Source: Shewanella sp. AS1
GTDB taxonomy: Bacteria > Pseudomonadota > Gammaproteobacteria > Enterobacterales > Shewanellaceae
DNA: 64,000 nucleotides
Direction: 5' to 3'
Assembly: GCF_021412565.1 (NCBI RefSeq)
Contig: NZ_JAKCLJ010000007.1
Span: 62,001 to 126,000, forward strand
Each line of letters opens with the position of its first letter. The first letter of the stretch is position 1. This document shows positions 44,364 through 53,401 of this stretch, piece by piece. The position numbers and the translations under genes are program-made. The notes under the pieces were generated by a model that was not told where the DNA came from, ran no database searches, and saw nothing but the letters and a program-made list of their open reading frames with translations.

Positions 44364-45167
44364 CTATTTTTCTTTTGGCTTGTTTGGTTTTTTTCTTTTA
44401 AATATCAGTATGTAAAAAATCAATATGGCAAAGGCACCTGCCATGGAAAACCACTGCACCGCGTAGCCTAAATGTTTTTCTGATGTCAAAGGTATGGGTT
44501 GCCAGGGGTGAGGCAGTTCGCTGCCTGGCAGCTGAGTGGGCTGTAGCACCGCGGGTGCGAGTTTGATGTTTAACCTCTGCTCAAGTTCATCGAAATTGAG
44601 ATTTTGTACCCGCATAGGGTTGCCGTTCTCCGGCAGAAGATGTTCGCTCATCGGATTGGTCGATTTTCGATATAGGCGGCCATCCAGTGACAGCGCCTGC
44701 TTGATACCGGGCGGTTGGGGTAATTGCCTTCTGTCTATCGGACCTGGCATAAAACCCAGCTCGACTAACAGCAAAGGCATATCGGGTGTTACCTGCATTA
44801 TCTGATAAGCCAGATAACCGACCTTGCCCTGGTAGATCTGATTATCCAGTAAGATCAGAGGCTGGTGGCTGGGGTCGACCTCGACCTTTAAGCGATAACC
44901 CGTGAGTCCCGCTTCCGGTGAGAGTGTCAGTAGTTCAGGATAGCCGATGGGCGCCGATGCCTGCCTTGCCTCTAACGCTTGTTGTAATTGCTGCTTTTCT
45001 TTTGCGCGCTCAAGTTGCCAAAAGCCTAGCTTGACCAGGATGCTAAATACCAGCACAGTGATACATACGAGTAACCATTGTGGCCAGGTAACGGCCGTAT
45101 GAGGTCTATTGATGACACTTGTTCTGCTTTTTAAACTTGCCTTAGTGCTGTTACTGCTATTTATCAT
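44364..45167 (-). CDS. SURF1-family cytochrome oxidase assembly protein
   Basis: The 267-residue protein has two membrane helices, near residues 30-47 (WLLVCITVLVFSILVKLG) and near the C-terminus (about 237-256), with a periplasmic domain between. This is the SURF1/Shy1 layout, with the conserved FWQLERAKEKQ after TM1 and GYAVQWFSMA before TM2. It assists heme A insertion into subunit I. No start codon other than ATG 45167 precedes TM1, so its first 18 codons lie antisense to the DUF2909 gene (56-base overlap). The 196 bp after it are AT-rich and hold no gene. Confidence 0.9.
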   Translation of the reverse strand: MINSSNSTKASLKSRTSVINRPHTAVTWPQWLLVCITVLVFSILVKLGFWQLERAKEKQQLQQALEARQASAPIGYPELLTLSPEAGLTGYRLKVEVDPSHQPLILLDNQIYQGKVGYLAYQIMQVTPDMPLLLVELGFMPGPIDRRQLPQPPGIKQALSLDGRLYRKSTNPMSEHLLPENGNPMRVQNLNFDELEQRLNIKLAPAVLQPTQLPGSELPHPWQPIPLTSEKHLGYAVQWFSMAGAFAILIFYILIFKRKKPNKPKEK

Positions 45168-45330
45168 CTTTAATCTGGGACGCGCCTTAGTGATTATGGT
45201 GAAAGGGGATAGTCAGACTCCCATGAGCCGCTATCTTGGGCGACGGGTGCTTTTCTCTGCTTTGGTGCTAGTCATGTTGCTGTTGGCCTTGAAGTTTGGC
45301 TGGATTGCACCAAACCCAAGGCCCTATTAA
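45112..45330 (+). CDS. DUF2909 twin-transmembrane protein
   Basis: The 72-residue protein has two hydrophobic helices (LLFKLALVLLLLFIIFNLG and LFSALVLVMLLLALKFGW) around a loop with SRYLGRRV, matching the DUF2909 family often encoded between oxidase subunit III and SURF1 genes. It may stabilise the oxidase or its assembly; function unknown. ATG 45112 has TGAGGTC upstream. It is the only plus-strand gene in the block and overlaps the SURF1 start head to head. Confidence 0.82.
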   Translation: MTLVLLFKLALVLLLLFIIFNLGRALVIMVKGDSQTPMSRYLGRRVLFSALVLVMLLLALKFGWIAPNPRPY

Positions 45331-45370
45331 CAGTTAGATATCGTGTGTCTGACAGCCTTTAGTGAACACT

Positions 45371-46246
45371 TTATAGGACATAAACAAACACAAACAGACA
45401 CAACCAGACCACATCCACAAAGTGCCAATACCAGCTGCCTGCCTGGAAGGCAAAATGCTTGTCCGGGGTAAAATGCCCCTTCAACACCCTTAGCAAGAGC
45501 ACCAAGAGGAAAATAGTCCCCAGGGTGACATGCATGCCGTGGAATCCAGTGAGCAGGTAGAAAGTATTGCCATAGATACCTGAGCTGAGGGTCAGACCCA
45601 TCTCCTCATAAGCATGGGCATATTCAGCTGCCTGCAGATAGAGGAAGCCTAGGCCGAGCAATATGGTCAACCCCAGCCAGAGTGTCAGCGCGGTGCGTTT
45701 GCTTTTTTCCAGGCTGACGTGAGCAAAGTGCAGCGTGACTGAGGAAGCCAGCAGAATGATAGTGTTGTACAGAGGTAAGCCGCCCCAGCCCATCGCCTGA
45801 GTCTGAGTGCCGTCAGGCGTTGTCAGCAGCGGCCAACTGGCTTCGAATGCTGGCCACAACACCTCGTTGGTCATGGCATTATTCGATGCGCCGCCTAGCC
45901 AGGGCACGGCTATGGTGCGGGCATAGAGCAGTGCGCCGAAGAAGGCAGCAAAAAACATCACTTCTGAGAAGATAAACCAGCTCATTCCCTGACGAAAAGA
46001 TCTGTCCATCTGTTTCGAATAGAGATTGGCTATCGACTCCCCAATAACAGTTCGAAACCAGCCAAAGATCATATAGAGGATCACGGCGAGACCGGCGATC
46101 AGGGTATAGCCACCGCTGGTTTTGTCTGTGTCTAACTGCAACACATAATTACCCGCGCCTATGGCGATAAGAAATAAGCCAATGGCGCCTACGATGGGCC
46201 AGCCACTCTGGGCTGGCACATAATAGTGTTCATGTTTGCTTGTCAT
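45371..46246 (-). CDS. coxC: Cytochrome c oxidase subunit III
   Basis: The 291-residue seven-helix subunit of the aa3-type oxidase supports proton uptake and stability of subunit I. Family motifs are FWFRTVIGES-like (GWFRTVIGE), the conserved glutamate in FSEVMFFAAFFGALLYART (read as FSEVMFFAAFFGALL), FHGMHVTLG and the C-terminal WYWHFVDVVWL. Its ATG overlaps the ctaG stop by four bases (ATGA), the usual translational coupling. It is the last oxidase structural gene of the coxBA-ctaG-coxC unit. Confidence 0.96.
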   Translation of the reverse strand: MTSKHEHYYVPAQSGWPIVGAIGLFLIAIGAGNYVLQLDTDKTSGGYTLIAGLAVILYMIFGWFRTVIGESIANLYSKQMDRSFRQGMSWFIFSEVMFFAAFFGALLYARTIAVPWLGGASNNAMTNEVLWPAFEASWPLLTTPDGTQTQAMGWGGLPLYNTIILLASSVTLHFAHVSLEKSKRTALTLWLGLTILLGLGFLYLQAAEYAHAYEEMGLTLSSGIYGNTFYLLTGFHGMHVTLGTIFLLVLLLRVLKGHFTPDKHFAFQAGSWYWHFVDVVWLCLFVFVYVL

Positions 46247-46812
46247 TTTGTCGCTCCTTGTGCAACAGCGCCGACATACCCCTTGTCGGTGATATTGTAG
46301 AGAGTGTATGAAAGTGTTAGCGTCGATATAGAATCAGGAAGTTCGTGATCGACATAGAAGATCAGCGGTAATGCCGCGTCGCCATTGGCCGCCAGATGTT
46401 GTTGATTAAAGCAGAAACACTCTGTCTTATGGAAATAGGCGGCGCCCATTCCGGGTGAGACCGAAGGGATAGCCTGGCCGACTATGTTGTCCTTGGATAA
46501 GTTTTTCGCGTTGAACTGAGTGCGGATCAACTCCCCTGGGTGCACCTGCAGGCGCTTAACTTCTGGCGTAAACTCCCATGGCATATCCTGCTGTATCTGA
46601 GCCATAAACTCGACTGTAACAGTGCGTGACTCATCGACCGTCATGGCTTGATAGCTGGCGGCACTGCTTGAGGTTTTGCCATTGATCCCCAATTGCTCAC
46701 ACAGCACATCATAGAGAGGCACCAAGGCGAAGCCGAAGCCGAACATGGCGACCGATCCGAAGATCAGCATGATGATCAGCTTACGGTTCGACTTACCCTG
46801 ATGAGTCATCAT
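46243..46812 (-). CDS. ctaG: Cytochrome c oxidase assembly protein CtaG (Cox11)
   Basis: The 189-residue protein inserts copper into the CuB site of subunit I. It has one N-terminal membrane helix (about residues 12-32) and a periplasmic immunoglobulin-like domain with the copper-binding motif ECFCFNQQ (about residue 130) and the preceding YFHKT. The length is typical for proteobacterial Cox11. It sits one base after coxA and overlaps coxC by four bases. Confidence 0.96.
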   Translation of the reverse strand: MMTHQGKSNRKLIIMLIFGSVAMFGFGFALVPLYDVLCEQLGINGKTSSSAASYQAMTVDESRTVTVEFMAQIQQDMPWEFTPEVKRLQVHPGELIRTQFNAKNLSKDNIVGQAIPSVSPGMGAAYFHKTECFCFNQQHLAANGDAALPLIFYVDHELPDSISTLTLSYTLYNITDKGYVGAVAQGATK

Positions 46813-46813
46813 C

Positions 46814-48421
46814 TTACTTAATCTCGGGTGGTGTCGAGAATGAGTGATAAGGTGCAGGACTTGGCAAGGTCCACTCTAATCCCTCTGCGCCATCCCAAGG
46901 TTTAGCCGGGGCCTTTTCACCGCCCTTGATGCATTTGAGCACTACGGCCAGGAAGATGAGCTGCGACAGACCGAAGGCAAATCCACCGATAGAGACAATC
47001 TGATTCACATCGGCAAACTGGATAGCATAGTCAGGAATACGCCTTGGCATGCCTGCCAATCCCAAGAAATGCATGGGGAAGAAGAGTACGTTGACCGAGA
47101 TCACCGAGCACCAGAAATGGATCTTACCTAGCTTCTCGTCATACATATGCCCTGTCCATTTTGGTAGCCAGTAATAGGCCGCCGCCATGATGGAGAAGAT
47201 GGCACCGGTAACAAGCACATAGTGGAAGTGGGCCACTACGAAGTAGGTATCATGGTACTGGAAGTCCACCGGGGTGATCGCCAACATCAGGCCGGAGAAT
47301 CCCCCTATGGTAAAGAGGATAATAAAGGCGATGGAGAACAGCATGGGCGTTTCAAATGTCAGCGAACCACGCCACATGGTCGCCACCCAGTTAAACACTT
47401 TCACTCCGGTCGGCACGGCGATCAACATGGTGCAATACATGAAAAACAGCTCGGCAAATACCGGCATGCCTGTGGTGAACATGTGGTGCGCCCAGACCAG
47501 GAACGAGAGGATCGCGATACTGGCGGTGGCATACACCATGGAGGAGTAACCGAACAGGCGTTTACGGCTAAAGGTAGGTAGAATCGCCGAGATGATGCCA
47601 AAAGAGGGCAAAATCATGATGTAGACTTCCGGGTGACCGAAGAACCAGAAAATATGCTGGAACATCACAGGATCGCCACCACCGGCAGCATCGAAGAAGC
47701 TGGTACCGAAGAATTTATCTGTCAGCACCATGGTCACTACACCCGCGAGCACGGGCATCACAGCGATCAACAGGAAGGCAGTGATCAGCCAGGTCCACAC
47801 AAACAGCGGCAGTTTCATCCAGGTCATGCCGGGTGCACGCATATTCACAATAGTGACTATGACGTTGATCGCGCCCATGATGGAGCTGATACCCATAATA
47901 TGGATGGAAAACACAAACAGTGCTGTGCTATCCGGACTAAAGGTGGTGGATAGTGGTGCGTAGAAGGTCCAACCAAAATTAGGGCCGCCCCCTTCCATAA
48001 ATAGCGAACTGAGCAGAATGGCAAAGGCGAAGGGCAGGATCCAGAAGCTCCAGTTATTCATTCGCGGCAGCGCCATATCGGGCGCACCTATCATCATGGG
48101 GATCAGCCAGTTAGCCAGTCCGGTAAAGGCGGGCATGACGGCACCAAACACCATGATAAGTCCATGAACTGTAGTCATCTGATTAAAGAAGTTGGGCTCG
48201 ACCAGTTGTAATCCGGGCTGAAACAGTTCTGCCCGGATCACCATAGCCATGGCGCCACCGACCAGGAACATGATAAAGCTGAACCAGAGGTAAAGGGTGC
48301 CAATATCTTTATGGTTAGTAGTAAACAGCCAGCGTTTTATGCCTGTTGCATGTGCCTGATGTTCGTCGTGCGCATCAACATGTTCGGCATCCATATTTGC
48401 TTCGCGCGTGATAGCATTCAT
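46814..48421 (-). CDS. coxA: Cytochrome c oxidase subunit I
   Basis: The 535-residue twelve-helix catalytic subunit of the aa3-type proton-pumping oxidase holds heme a and the heme a3-CuB centre. Seen are the heme a ligand in TTVHGLIMVFG, the CuB/Tyr cross-link region FGHPEVYIMILPSFG, the paired HH in VWAHHMFTTG, the ligands in YFVVAHFHYVL, and the D-channel motif typical of A-type oxidases. The start at 48421 is chosen because AAAGGAGG precedes it; a start 21 bases earlier would lie inside coxB and has no ribosome site. Confidence 0.96.
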   Translation of the reverse strand: MNAITREANMDAEHVDAHDEHQAHATGIKRWLFTTNHKDIGTLYLWFSFIMFLVGGAMAMVIRAELFQPGLQLVEPNFFNQMTTVHGLIMVFGAVMPAFTGLANWLIPMMIGAPDMALPRMNNWSFWILPFAFAILLSSLFMEGGGPNFGWTFYAPLSTTFSPDSTALFVFSIHIMGISSIMGAINVIVTIVNMRAPGMTWMKLPLFVWTWLITAFLLIAVMPVLAGVVTMVLTDKFFGTSFFDAAGGGDPVMFQHIFWFFGHPEVYIMILPSFGIISAILPTFSRKRLFGYSSMVYATASIAILSFLVWAHHMFTTGMPVFAELFFMYCTMLIAVPTGVKVFNWVATMWRGSLTFETPMLFSIAFIILFTIGGFSGLMLAITPVDFQYHDTYFVVAHFHYVLVTGAIFSIMAAAYYWLPKWTGHMYDEKLGKIHFWCSVISVNVLFFPMHFLGLAGMPRRIPDYAIQFADVNQIVSIGGFAFGLSQLIFLAVVLKCIKGGEKAPAKPWDGAEGLEWTLPSPAPYHSFSTPPEIK

Positions 48422-48431
48422 AGCGCCTCCT

Positions 48432-49553
48432 TTATTTTCCATGTTGATTTACATCGGCGGCCTGCACAGCATCGCCGGTTTCATTACCCCAGGCATTACG
48501 CTCGTAGGTGATCACGGCAGCGATCTCTTGGGCTGTAAGTTGATTGCCAAATGCCTGCATGGCAGTGCCCGCTTTACCATTGATGACGATTTCGAGATGA
48601 TCGTCTATGGGGCCGGTCGTGATTGGGCTGCCCTTCATTGCAGGGAAGACGCCAGGTAGACCCATACCGTTTGGCTGGTGGCAGGCAGCACATCGTGCCA
48701 TGTAGACCTGTTCGCCCTGGGCCATGAGTTCATCTAAGGTTAAAGTCTGGCTTAATGATGCTTCGGCCTGAGCTGCTGCCGCAGAGGCTTGCTGTTTTTG
48801 GTCGTCCAGCCAGGTGTCAAACTCGGCTTCGGAAACGGCCTTGACCACAATCGGCATGAAGCCGTGATCTTTACCGCAAAGCTCGGCACATTGGCCGCGG
48901 TAGATGCCGGGTTTGTCGATGCGAGTCCAGGCCTCATTGATAAAACCTGGGTTAGCGTCCTTCTTGACTGCAAATGCCGGTACCCACCAAGAGTGGATCA
49001 CATCTTCCGAGGTGAGCAGGAAACGGACCTTCTTATTGATTGGCAGCACTAGGGGTTTATCTACTTCGAGAAGATAGTGTTCACCTTTAGCTTCGCCGCC
49101 CTCTATCTGTTCTCTGGGGGTGGCAAGTAAACTGAAGAACTCAATATCCTGATCGAAATAGCTGTAATGCCATTTCCACTGAGAGCCTGTGACCTTGATA
49201 GTAAGGTCGGCATCGCTAGGATCTTCCATTGCGATCAAGGTTTTAGTGGCAGGAATTGCCATGATAATGAGTATGACGAAAGGCACTATGGTCCAGGCGA
49301 TTTCTACCTTAGTACTTTCATGGAAATTGGCAGCGACGGCACCCTTAGAGCGTCTATGGTTGACGATCGAATAGATCATCACCCCAAAGACGACTATGCC
49401 TATAACACAGCAGATGTAGAAGATGGTCATGTGAAGACCAAACACCCTTCCACTTATCTCTGTTACCCCTTGAGTCATGTTTAGGGGCATATCGGCTGCA
49501 AATAGGGCGGGTGCGAACACAGCCCCTAGCAGGCTCCACAACAATTGCTTCAC
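48432..49553 (-). CDS. coxB: Cytochrome c oxidase subunit II with fused cytochrome c domain
   Basis: The 373-residue subunit receives electrons from cytochrome c. It has a signal peptide, two membrane helices (about residues 40-62 and 85-105), a CuA cupredoxin domain with ligands HSWW and CAELCGKDHGFM (about residues 205-225), and a C-terminal heme c domain with CAACH (about 295) and a distal Met. The C-terminal cytochrome makes this a caa3-type enzyme. It is the first gene of the oxidase operon; its promoter must lie in the gap to the right. Confidence 0.96.
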   Translation of the reverse strand: MKQLLWSLLGAVFAPALFAADMPLNMTQGVTEISGRVFGLHMTIFYICCVIGIVVFGVMIYSIVNHRRSKGAVAANFHESTKVEIAWTIVPFVILIIMAIPATKTLIAMEDPSDADLTIKVTGSQWKWHYSYFDQDIEFFSLLATPREQIEGGEAKGEHYLLEVDKPLVLPINKKVRFLLTSEDVIHSWWVPAFAVKKDANPGFINEAWTRIDKPGIYRGQCAELCGKDHGFMPIVVKAVSEAEFDTWLDDQKQQASAAAAQAEASLSQTLTLDELMAQGEQVYMARCAACHQPNGMGLPGVFPAMKGSPITTGPIDDHLEIVINGKAGTAMQAFGNQLTAQEIAAVITYERNAWGNETGDAVQAADVNQHGK

Positions 49554-49902
49554 TAGACTTCTCCTATGTCAATTGCGAATGCAACTACAAAGAGAAAGTT
49601 ACACAGTATGTCTCGGCTCTATGCAAACTCTCCGGTTCCCAAAAAGCAACGATGACTTCAAAGTGCGCCAGTGGTGAAACTATTGTTATTTCTGGTGGAC
49701 CACATATGCACTTACGGCTGAATATATCAGGCAAATTTCAGCTTACAGCAGGTACGAGTTTTTACAGGTTTCGTGCCTCAAGCCGACTATCAAATCGTTC
49801 GGATATAACAAATAATCGTTGATATCAGTTACTAACTTAATCGGAGTTTACATATTGATCAAGCGGGTAATTCTTTTATATTTTTCGATTAATCGTTAAA
49901 AA
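49554..49902. other. Upstream region of the cox operon
   Basis: About 350 bp without a gene separate coxB from the sulA terminator. It is moderately AT-rich and probably holds the coxB promoter. I see no Fnr, Crp or Arc site that meets the consensus; TTGATCAA near 49856 lacks the required spacer. Confidence 0.4.
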
Positions 49903-49904
49903 AG

Positions 49905-49938
49905 CGCCCCGTAAGTGTCTGCCTACGGGGCGTTTTTT
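49905..49938 (-). terminator. Rho-independent terminator of lexA-sulA
   Basis: CGCCCCGTA pairs with TACGGGGCG around ten bases. On the minus strand the stem is followed by CTTTTTT, and it lies 44 bp after sulA. The plus strand also has a T run, so it may be bidirectional. Confidence 0.88.
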
Positions 49939-49981
49939 CGAAGAGCTGTATGGAAAGTGGATGGAGATTTTTTGGTTTATA

Positions 49982-50494
49982 TCAGTGGTATGCTGCAAAC
50001 AAGCCGCTCTGTTGCAGAGATAAATTCTCATTAAAATTAGCTGGTTGAGAAAACTTATCATGATTGTCTTCAATCACAACTCCAAGGGCTCGGGCATTTT
50101 TAGCCACTATCTGTAGACGGCGGTTGTCGCGGGCATCTAAGGTGCTTGCCCAACTGATCACTGCACTGGATGTACCACTGGTCAGCGCCTTCTCCGTGGC
50201 CCAAAGGGTCTCGACTTCATCCTTGGTGTGTACCAATAAGATTCTGTCCATGCGTACCCCCGCATCGGCCAACATCTGCTTATAGCCTATGTTGGGTGGA
50301 CTGATAAGCACTATCCATTGTCCCTGCTGGCTCAGTCTGGCCAGTTCAGGGGTTAATGCCTGTAGTTCACTCTTACCTTGGGTATGGCTGGCTATGGTCG
50401 ACAGGCCAGCGTTCGAGCCTGAGTCGTTCATTGGTTTTTCTATGTCGGCCCAGAGACCCGGATGACGTGGAGCGTTACCCATCAGATTATTCAT
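49982..50494 (-). CDS. sulA: SOS cell division inhibitor SulA
   Basis: The 170-residue protein blocks FtsZ polymerisation after DNA damage. The core reads [23 protein letters not shown], given in parts: [10 protein letters not shown] and [13 protein letters not shown] (about residues 58-80), followed by [20 protein letters not shown]. This is the RecA-like SulA fold. The C-terminal YH matches the end of E. coli SulA, where it serves as Lon protease recognition. It overlaps lexA by four bases (ATGA) and is thus SOS-controlled from the lexA promoter; in E. coli sulA is a separate unit. Confidence 0.9.
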   Translation of the reverse strand: MNNLMGNAPRHPGLWADIEKPMNDSGSNAGLSTIASHTQGKSELQALTPELARLSQQGQWIVLISPPNIGYKQMLADAGVRMDRILLVHTKDEVETLWATEKALTSGTSSAVISWASTLDARDNRRLQIVAKNARALGVVIEDNHDKFSQPANFNENLSLQQSGLFAAYH

Positions 50495-51111
50495 TGCCAG
50501 TCTCCGTTACGAATGACGCCTACGGCCAGTCCTTCTATGCTGAGGCTTTGATTGGTGAGATCCACTACTATAGGGGAATACTCTTCATTTTCTGCATGTA
50601 GATAAACGGTATTGCCTCTTTTCTCGAAGCGTTTGACTGTGACATCGTCCTCGACCCGGGCGACGACTACCTGACCATTACGGGCCTGAGATACTTTGTG
50701 GACGGCGAGCAGATCCCCTTCGAGTATGCCGATATCTTTCATGCTGTCGCCACGTACCCGCAGCAGGAAGTCGGCGCTGGGTCTGAACATGGCGGGGTCA
50801 ACCTGATAATGTTGCTCGACATGCTCCTGGGCTAAGATAGGTTCGCCCGCGGCCACCTGCCCTATGAGCGGCAGGCCTAACTCTTCCTGCTCTTCAGTAT
50901 CCTGAGGTAGCCTGATCCCTCTGGAGGTACCTGGCATAATTTCGATATAACCTTTCTTAGCCAGTGCTTTGAGATGTTCTTCTGCGGCATTGGCACTCTT
51001 AAAGCCTAAACGACGGGCGATTTCCGCTCGGGTCGGCGGCATGCCTGTATCGGCTATGTTGTGCTTGATCAGGTCTAAAATTTCAGCTTGTCTGGGGGTT
51101 AAGGGTCTCAT
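50491..51111 (-). CDS. lexA: SOS repressor LexA
   Basis: The 206-residue repressor has an N-terminal winged helix (residues 1-65, [20 protein letters not shown]) and an S24 self-cleavage domain. The Ala-Gly cleavage site is in VAAGEPI (about residue 90), the catalytic Ser in [10 protein letters not shown] (about 123) and the Lys in VTVKRF (about 160). RecA filaments trigger cleavage and induce the SOS regulon. A SOS box lies 28 bp upstream of its start, so it is autoregulated together with sulA. Confidence 0.97.
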   Translation of the reverse strand: MRPLTPRQAEILDLIKHNIADTGMPPTRAEIARRLGFKSANAAEEHLKALAKKGYIEIMPGTSRGIRLPQDTEEQEELGLPLIGQVAAGEPILAQEHVEQHYQVDPAMFRPSADFLLRVRGDSMKDIGILEGDLLAVHKVSQARNGQVVVARVEDDVTVKRFEKRGNTVYLHAENEEYSPIVVDLTNQSLSIEGLAVGVIRNGDWQ

Positions 51112-51138
51112 TGCTTATCCTGTCTTTCCATACAGTAC

Positions 51139-51154
51139 CTGTCAGTATATACAG
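51139..51154. promoter_or_regulatory. LexA (SOS) box
   Basis: CTG-TCAGTATATA-CAG has the exact CTG-N10-CAG symmetry. A second, degenerate half (CTGTATAAAATAC on the minus strand, near 51151-51166) overlaps it, recalling the paired boxes of E. coli lexA. Confidence 0.85.
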
Positions 51155-51233
51155 TATTTTATACAGTGCAAGTAATAACCAGTTGTTATCTTCTATTTAT
51201 TCAAATTCTGTCTATAAAATCGCAGCCTAAGCC

Positions 51234-51899
51234 TTATTTTGCTTGAAGATCAGTTAGTAACATCTGGTAGTCATGGATGGCGGGGAAATCCCTAAAGACT
51301 TTATGGGGCTGCTGGCTGTCGGGATTATTGATGCCCAGCTGGTAAGCGACACCGGCATTTCGGGCGGCATGCAAGATGGCTTCGCTGTCATCGATAAACA
51401 AGCTGCGCTCTGGGTCGATGGGCAAGCGTTCAAAGAGTGCCTCCCAGAACTGAGGAGATTCTTTAGCAAAACCGGTTTCGTGGCTAGAGACCATGTGATC
51501 CAGTCCTGAGGCGAGCTCGGTATGTTCCAGCTTGAGCGCCAGACTATTTGGATGGGCATTGGTGATAAGGATGCGTGATTTGCCTTGGGCTTTGAGGGCG
51601 CGTAGAAAGGGCATACTGTCCTGGCGCATCTTGATTTTATGAGTAATGGTGTGGTGCAGGGCGGTAATATCCAGCTCCAGTTCCTGCTGCCAGTAATCGA
51701 GACAGTACCAGTTGAGGGTGCCGAACACTTTGGCATAGGCGTTTTCGACTAGGTGTTTAGCCTGCTTAAGCGGTAGGCGTTTCTGCTCGCTTAACACCTG
51801 CGGCACTAAACTAAGCCAGAAGTAGTTATCGAAGTGCAGGTCGAGCAGTGTGCCATCCATATCGAGCAGCACAGTATCTATCTTATTCCAGGGAAACAT
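51234..51899 (-). CDS. yrfG: GMP/IMP nucleotidase, HAD family
   Basis: The 221-residue HAD phosphatase closely follows E. coli YrfG: VLLDMDGTLLDLHFDNYFW (motif I with both aspartates, read as LLDMDGTLLD), LNWYCLDYW, ILITNAHPN (motif II), and FIDDSEAIL (motif IV). It removes phosphate from GMP and IMP, helping purine balance. It is transcribed toward lexA; a 122-bp gap with the SOS box separates them. It is divergent from nudE, a gene order also found in enterobacteria (yrfG near nudE). Confidence 0.92.
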   Translation of the reverse strand: MFPWNKIDTVLLDMDGTLLDLHFDNYFWLSLVPQVLSEQKRLPLKQAKHLVENAYAKVFGTLNWYCLDYWQQELELDITALHHTITHKIKMRQDSMPFLRALKAQGKSRILITNAHPNSLALKLEHTELASGLDHMVSSHETGFAKESPQFWEALFERLPIDPERSLFIDDSEAILHAARNAGVAYQLGINNPDSQQPHKVFRDFPAIHDYQMLLTDLQAK

Positions 51900-51995
51900 A
51901 ATCTGAATGAAAAAAGTTTGTAGTCAGAGTTGTGGATTAATCACATCATAGTAAGATTGATTCGTGAAGCAAACGTCATTTTATGCAGGATTAGC

Positions 51996-52541
51996 ATGCC
52001 GGACAAGAAACCAGAGATTTTACATGCAGAGGTGGTGGCCCAGAGCCGCCTGTTTCAGATTGAGCGTGTGCATCTGAAATTTGCAAATCAGGTTGAACGT
52101 CAGTACGAGCGCATGAAAGGCAATAATCGCGGTGCAGTGATGGTGGTGCCTGTGCGGGGTGACGAGTTGTTACTCGGCCGGGAATATGCTGCCGGCACCC
52201 ACAGCTATGAACTGGGCTTTCCCAAGGGGCTCATCGATCCCGGTGAAACCGCGGCCGAGGCGGCCAATCGTGAGCTGCAGGAGGAGATAGGTTATGGCGC
52301 GGGTAAGCTGACCCATCTAATGGAGCTGAGTCTGGCGCCTGGGTATTTCTCCAGCAAGATGCAGATCTTTATCGCCGAAGAACTCTATGAGAGTCGCCTC
52401 GAAGGGGATGAACCCGAACCGATAGAGGTGGTGAGCTGGCCATTATTGCAGTGGTTTGAGCTGTTATCCAAGCCAGATTTTTCCGAGTCACGCAGCGTTA
52501 GCGCCTTGTTTTTAGCTCAAAAACATCTAAAACTAAAGTAA
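51996..52541 (+). CDS. nudE: ADP compounds hydrolase NudE
   Basis: The 181-residue Nudix hydrolase acts on ADP-ribose, Ap3A and NADH-like ADP compounds. The Nudix box is complete: G-x5-E-x7-REL-x-EE-x-G, here GLIDPGETAAEAANRELQEE (about residues 90-109). The N-terminus MPDKKPEILHAEVVAQSRLFQ is typical. The ATG at 51996 follows CAGGAT; the open frame back to 51930 is not needed. It is followed by cysQ 47 bp downstream, an arrangement common in this group. Confidence 0.93.
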   Translation: MPDKKPEILHAEVVAQSRLFQIERVHLKFANQVERQYERMKGNNRGAVMVVPVRGDELLLGREYAAGTHSYELGFPKGLIDPGETAAEAANRELQEEIGYGAGKLTHLMELSLAPGYFSSKMQIFIAEELYESRLEGDEPEPIEVVSWPLLQWFELLSKPDFSESRSVSALFLAQKHLKLK

Positions 52542-52588
52542 CTGAAGCGGTATTTAAAGGCCTGAGTGCCCAGGTTGTTGGAGTAGCG

Positions 52589-53401
52589 ATGAAGCCAGAA
52601 GAGTATGTGGAGCAGGCAATAGCCATAGCCATCGAAGCTGGAACTGCGATTAAAGAGATCTACCTCGATGGTAGTTTTAAGAAAGAGGTGAAATCCGACA
52701 ATACTCCCGTGACTTCCGCCGACATTACCGCGCATAAGATCATCACCTCAGCATTACGCCAGTTAACTCCAGATATCCCTATCCTGTCGGAAGAAGACGC
52801 CGAGATCCCCTTTTCCGAACGCAGTCAGTGGCAGCGTTACTGGCTGGTCGATCCCTTGGATGGCACAGGCGAATTCATCGCCGGCAGTGGCGATTTTTCG
52901 GTGATCATCGCTTTGGTGGAGCACAATCGTCCCATCATGGGCATAGTCTATGTGCCTATGACAGAGGTGATCTATTACGCCATCGCCGGGCTGGGTGCCT
53001 ATAAGCGCAACAACAAAGGCGAGGTGCGGATCAGCAGCCGCCAGCTGGATCATGGTGGTGCAGGATCCTTACGTCTGGCCGTGAGCCGCAGGCAGGATCC
53101 TCACTCAGTGTTAAAGCTGTTTAATCAGCCTAGACATTGCGAACTAGTGGTGCTTGGCGGGGCGGCACTCAAGAGTTGTCTGGTGGCCGAGGGACGAGCC
53201 GATTGTTATGTGCGGGTCGGGCCGACGGGCGAATGGGATACAGGGGCGGCGCAGATTATTATCGAAGAGGCCGGCGGTCAGGTGATGGATCTTGAGCTGC
53301 AACCTCTGAGCTACAATGAACGTGAAACCTTGGAAAATCCGAATTTTATCGTAGTCGGTTCGACGCACCTGCCCTGGGATGACCTGCTTGTCAGTGAGTA
53401 A
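52589..53401 (+). CDS. cysQ: 3'(2'),5'-bisphosphate nucleotidase CysQ
   Basis: The 270-residue magnesium-dependent phosphatase hydrolyses 3'-phosphoadenosine 5'-phosphate, a by-product of sulfate assimilation. Metal-binding motifs of the inositol monophosphatase fold are EED (about residue 71), DPLDGTGEF (about 88-96) and the C-terminal WDTGAAQIIIEEAGG. Its 3' end overlaps the acetyltransferase gene by 23 bases if that gene starts at 53379. Length and motifs are normal for CysQ. Confidence 0.94.
   Translation: MKPEEYVEQAIAIAIEAGTAIKEIYLDGSFKKEVKSDNTPVTSADITAHKIITSALRQLTPDIPILSEEDAEIPFSERSQWQRYWLVDPLDGTGEFIAGSGDFSVIIALVEHNRPIMGIVYVPMTEVIYYAIAGLGAYKRNNKGEVRISSRQLDHGGAGSLRLAVSRRQDPHSVLKLFNQPRHCELVVLGGAALKSCLVAEGRADCYVRVGPTGEWDTGAAQIIIEEAGGQVMDLELQPLSYNERETLENPNFIVVGSTHLPWDDLLVSE

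Noticed and set aside
49856-49864. TTGATCAA as an Fnr site before the cox operon
   Set aside because: The half sites abut without the four-base spacer required by the Fnr consensus.
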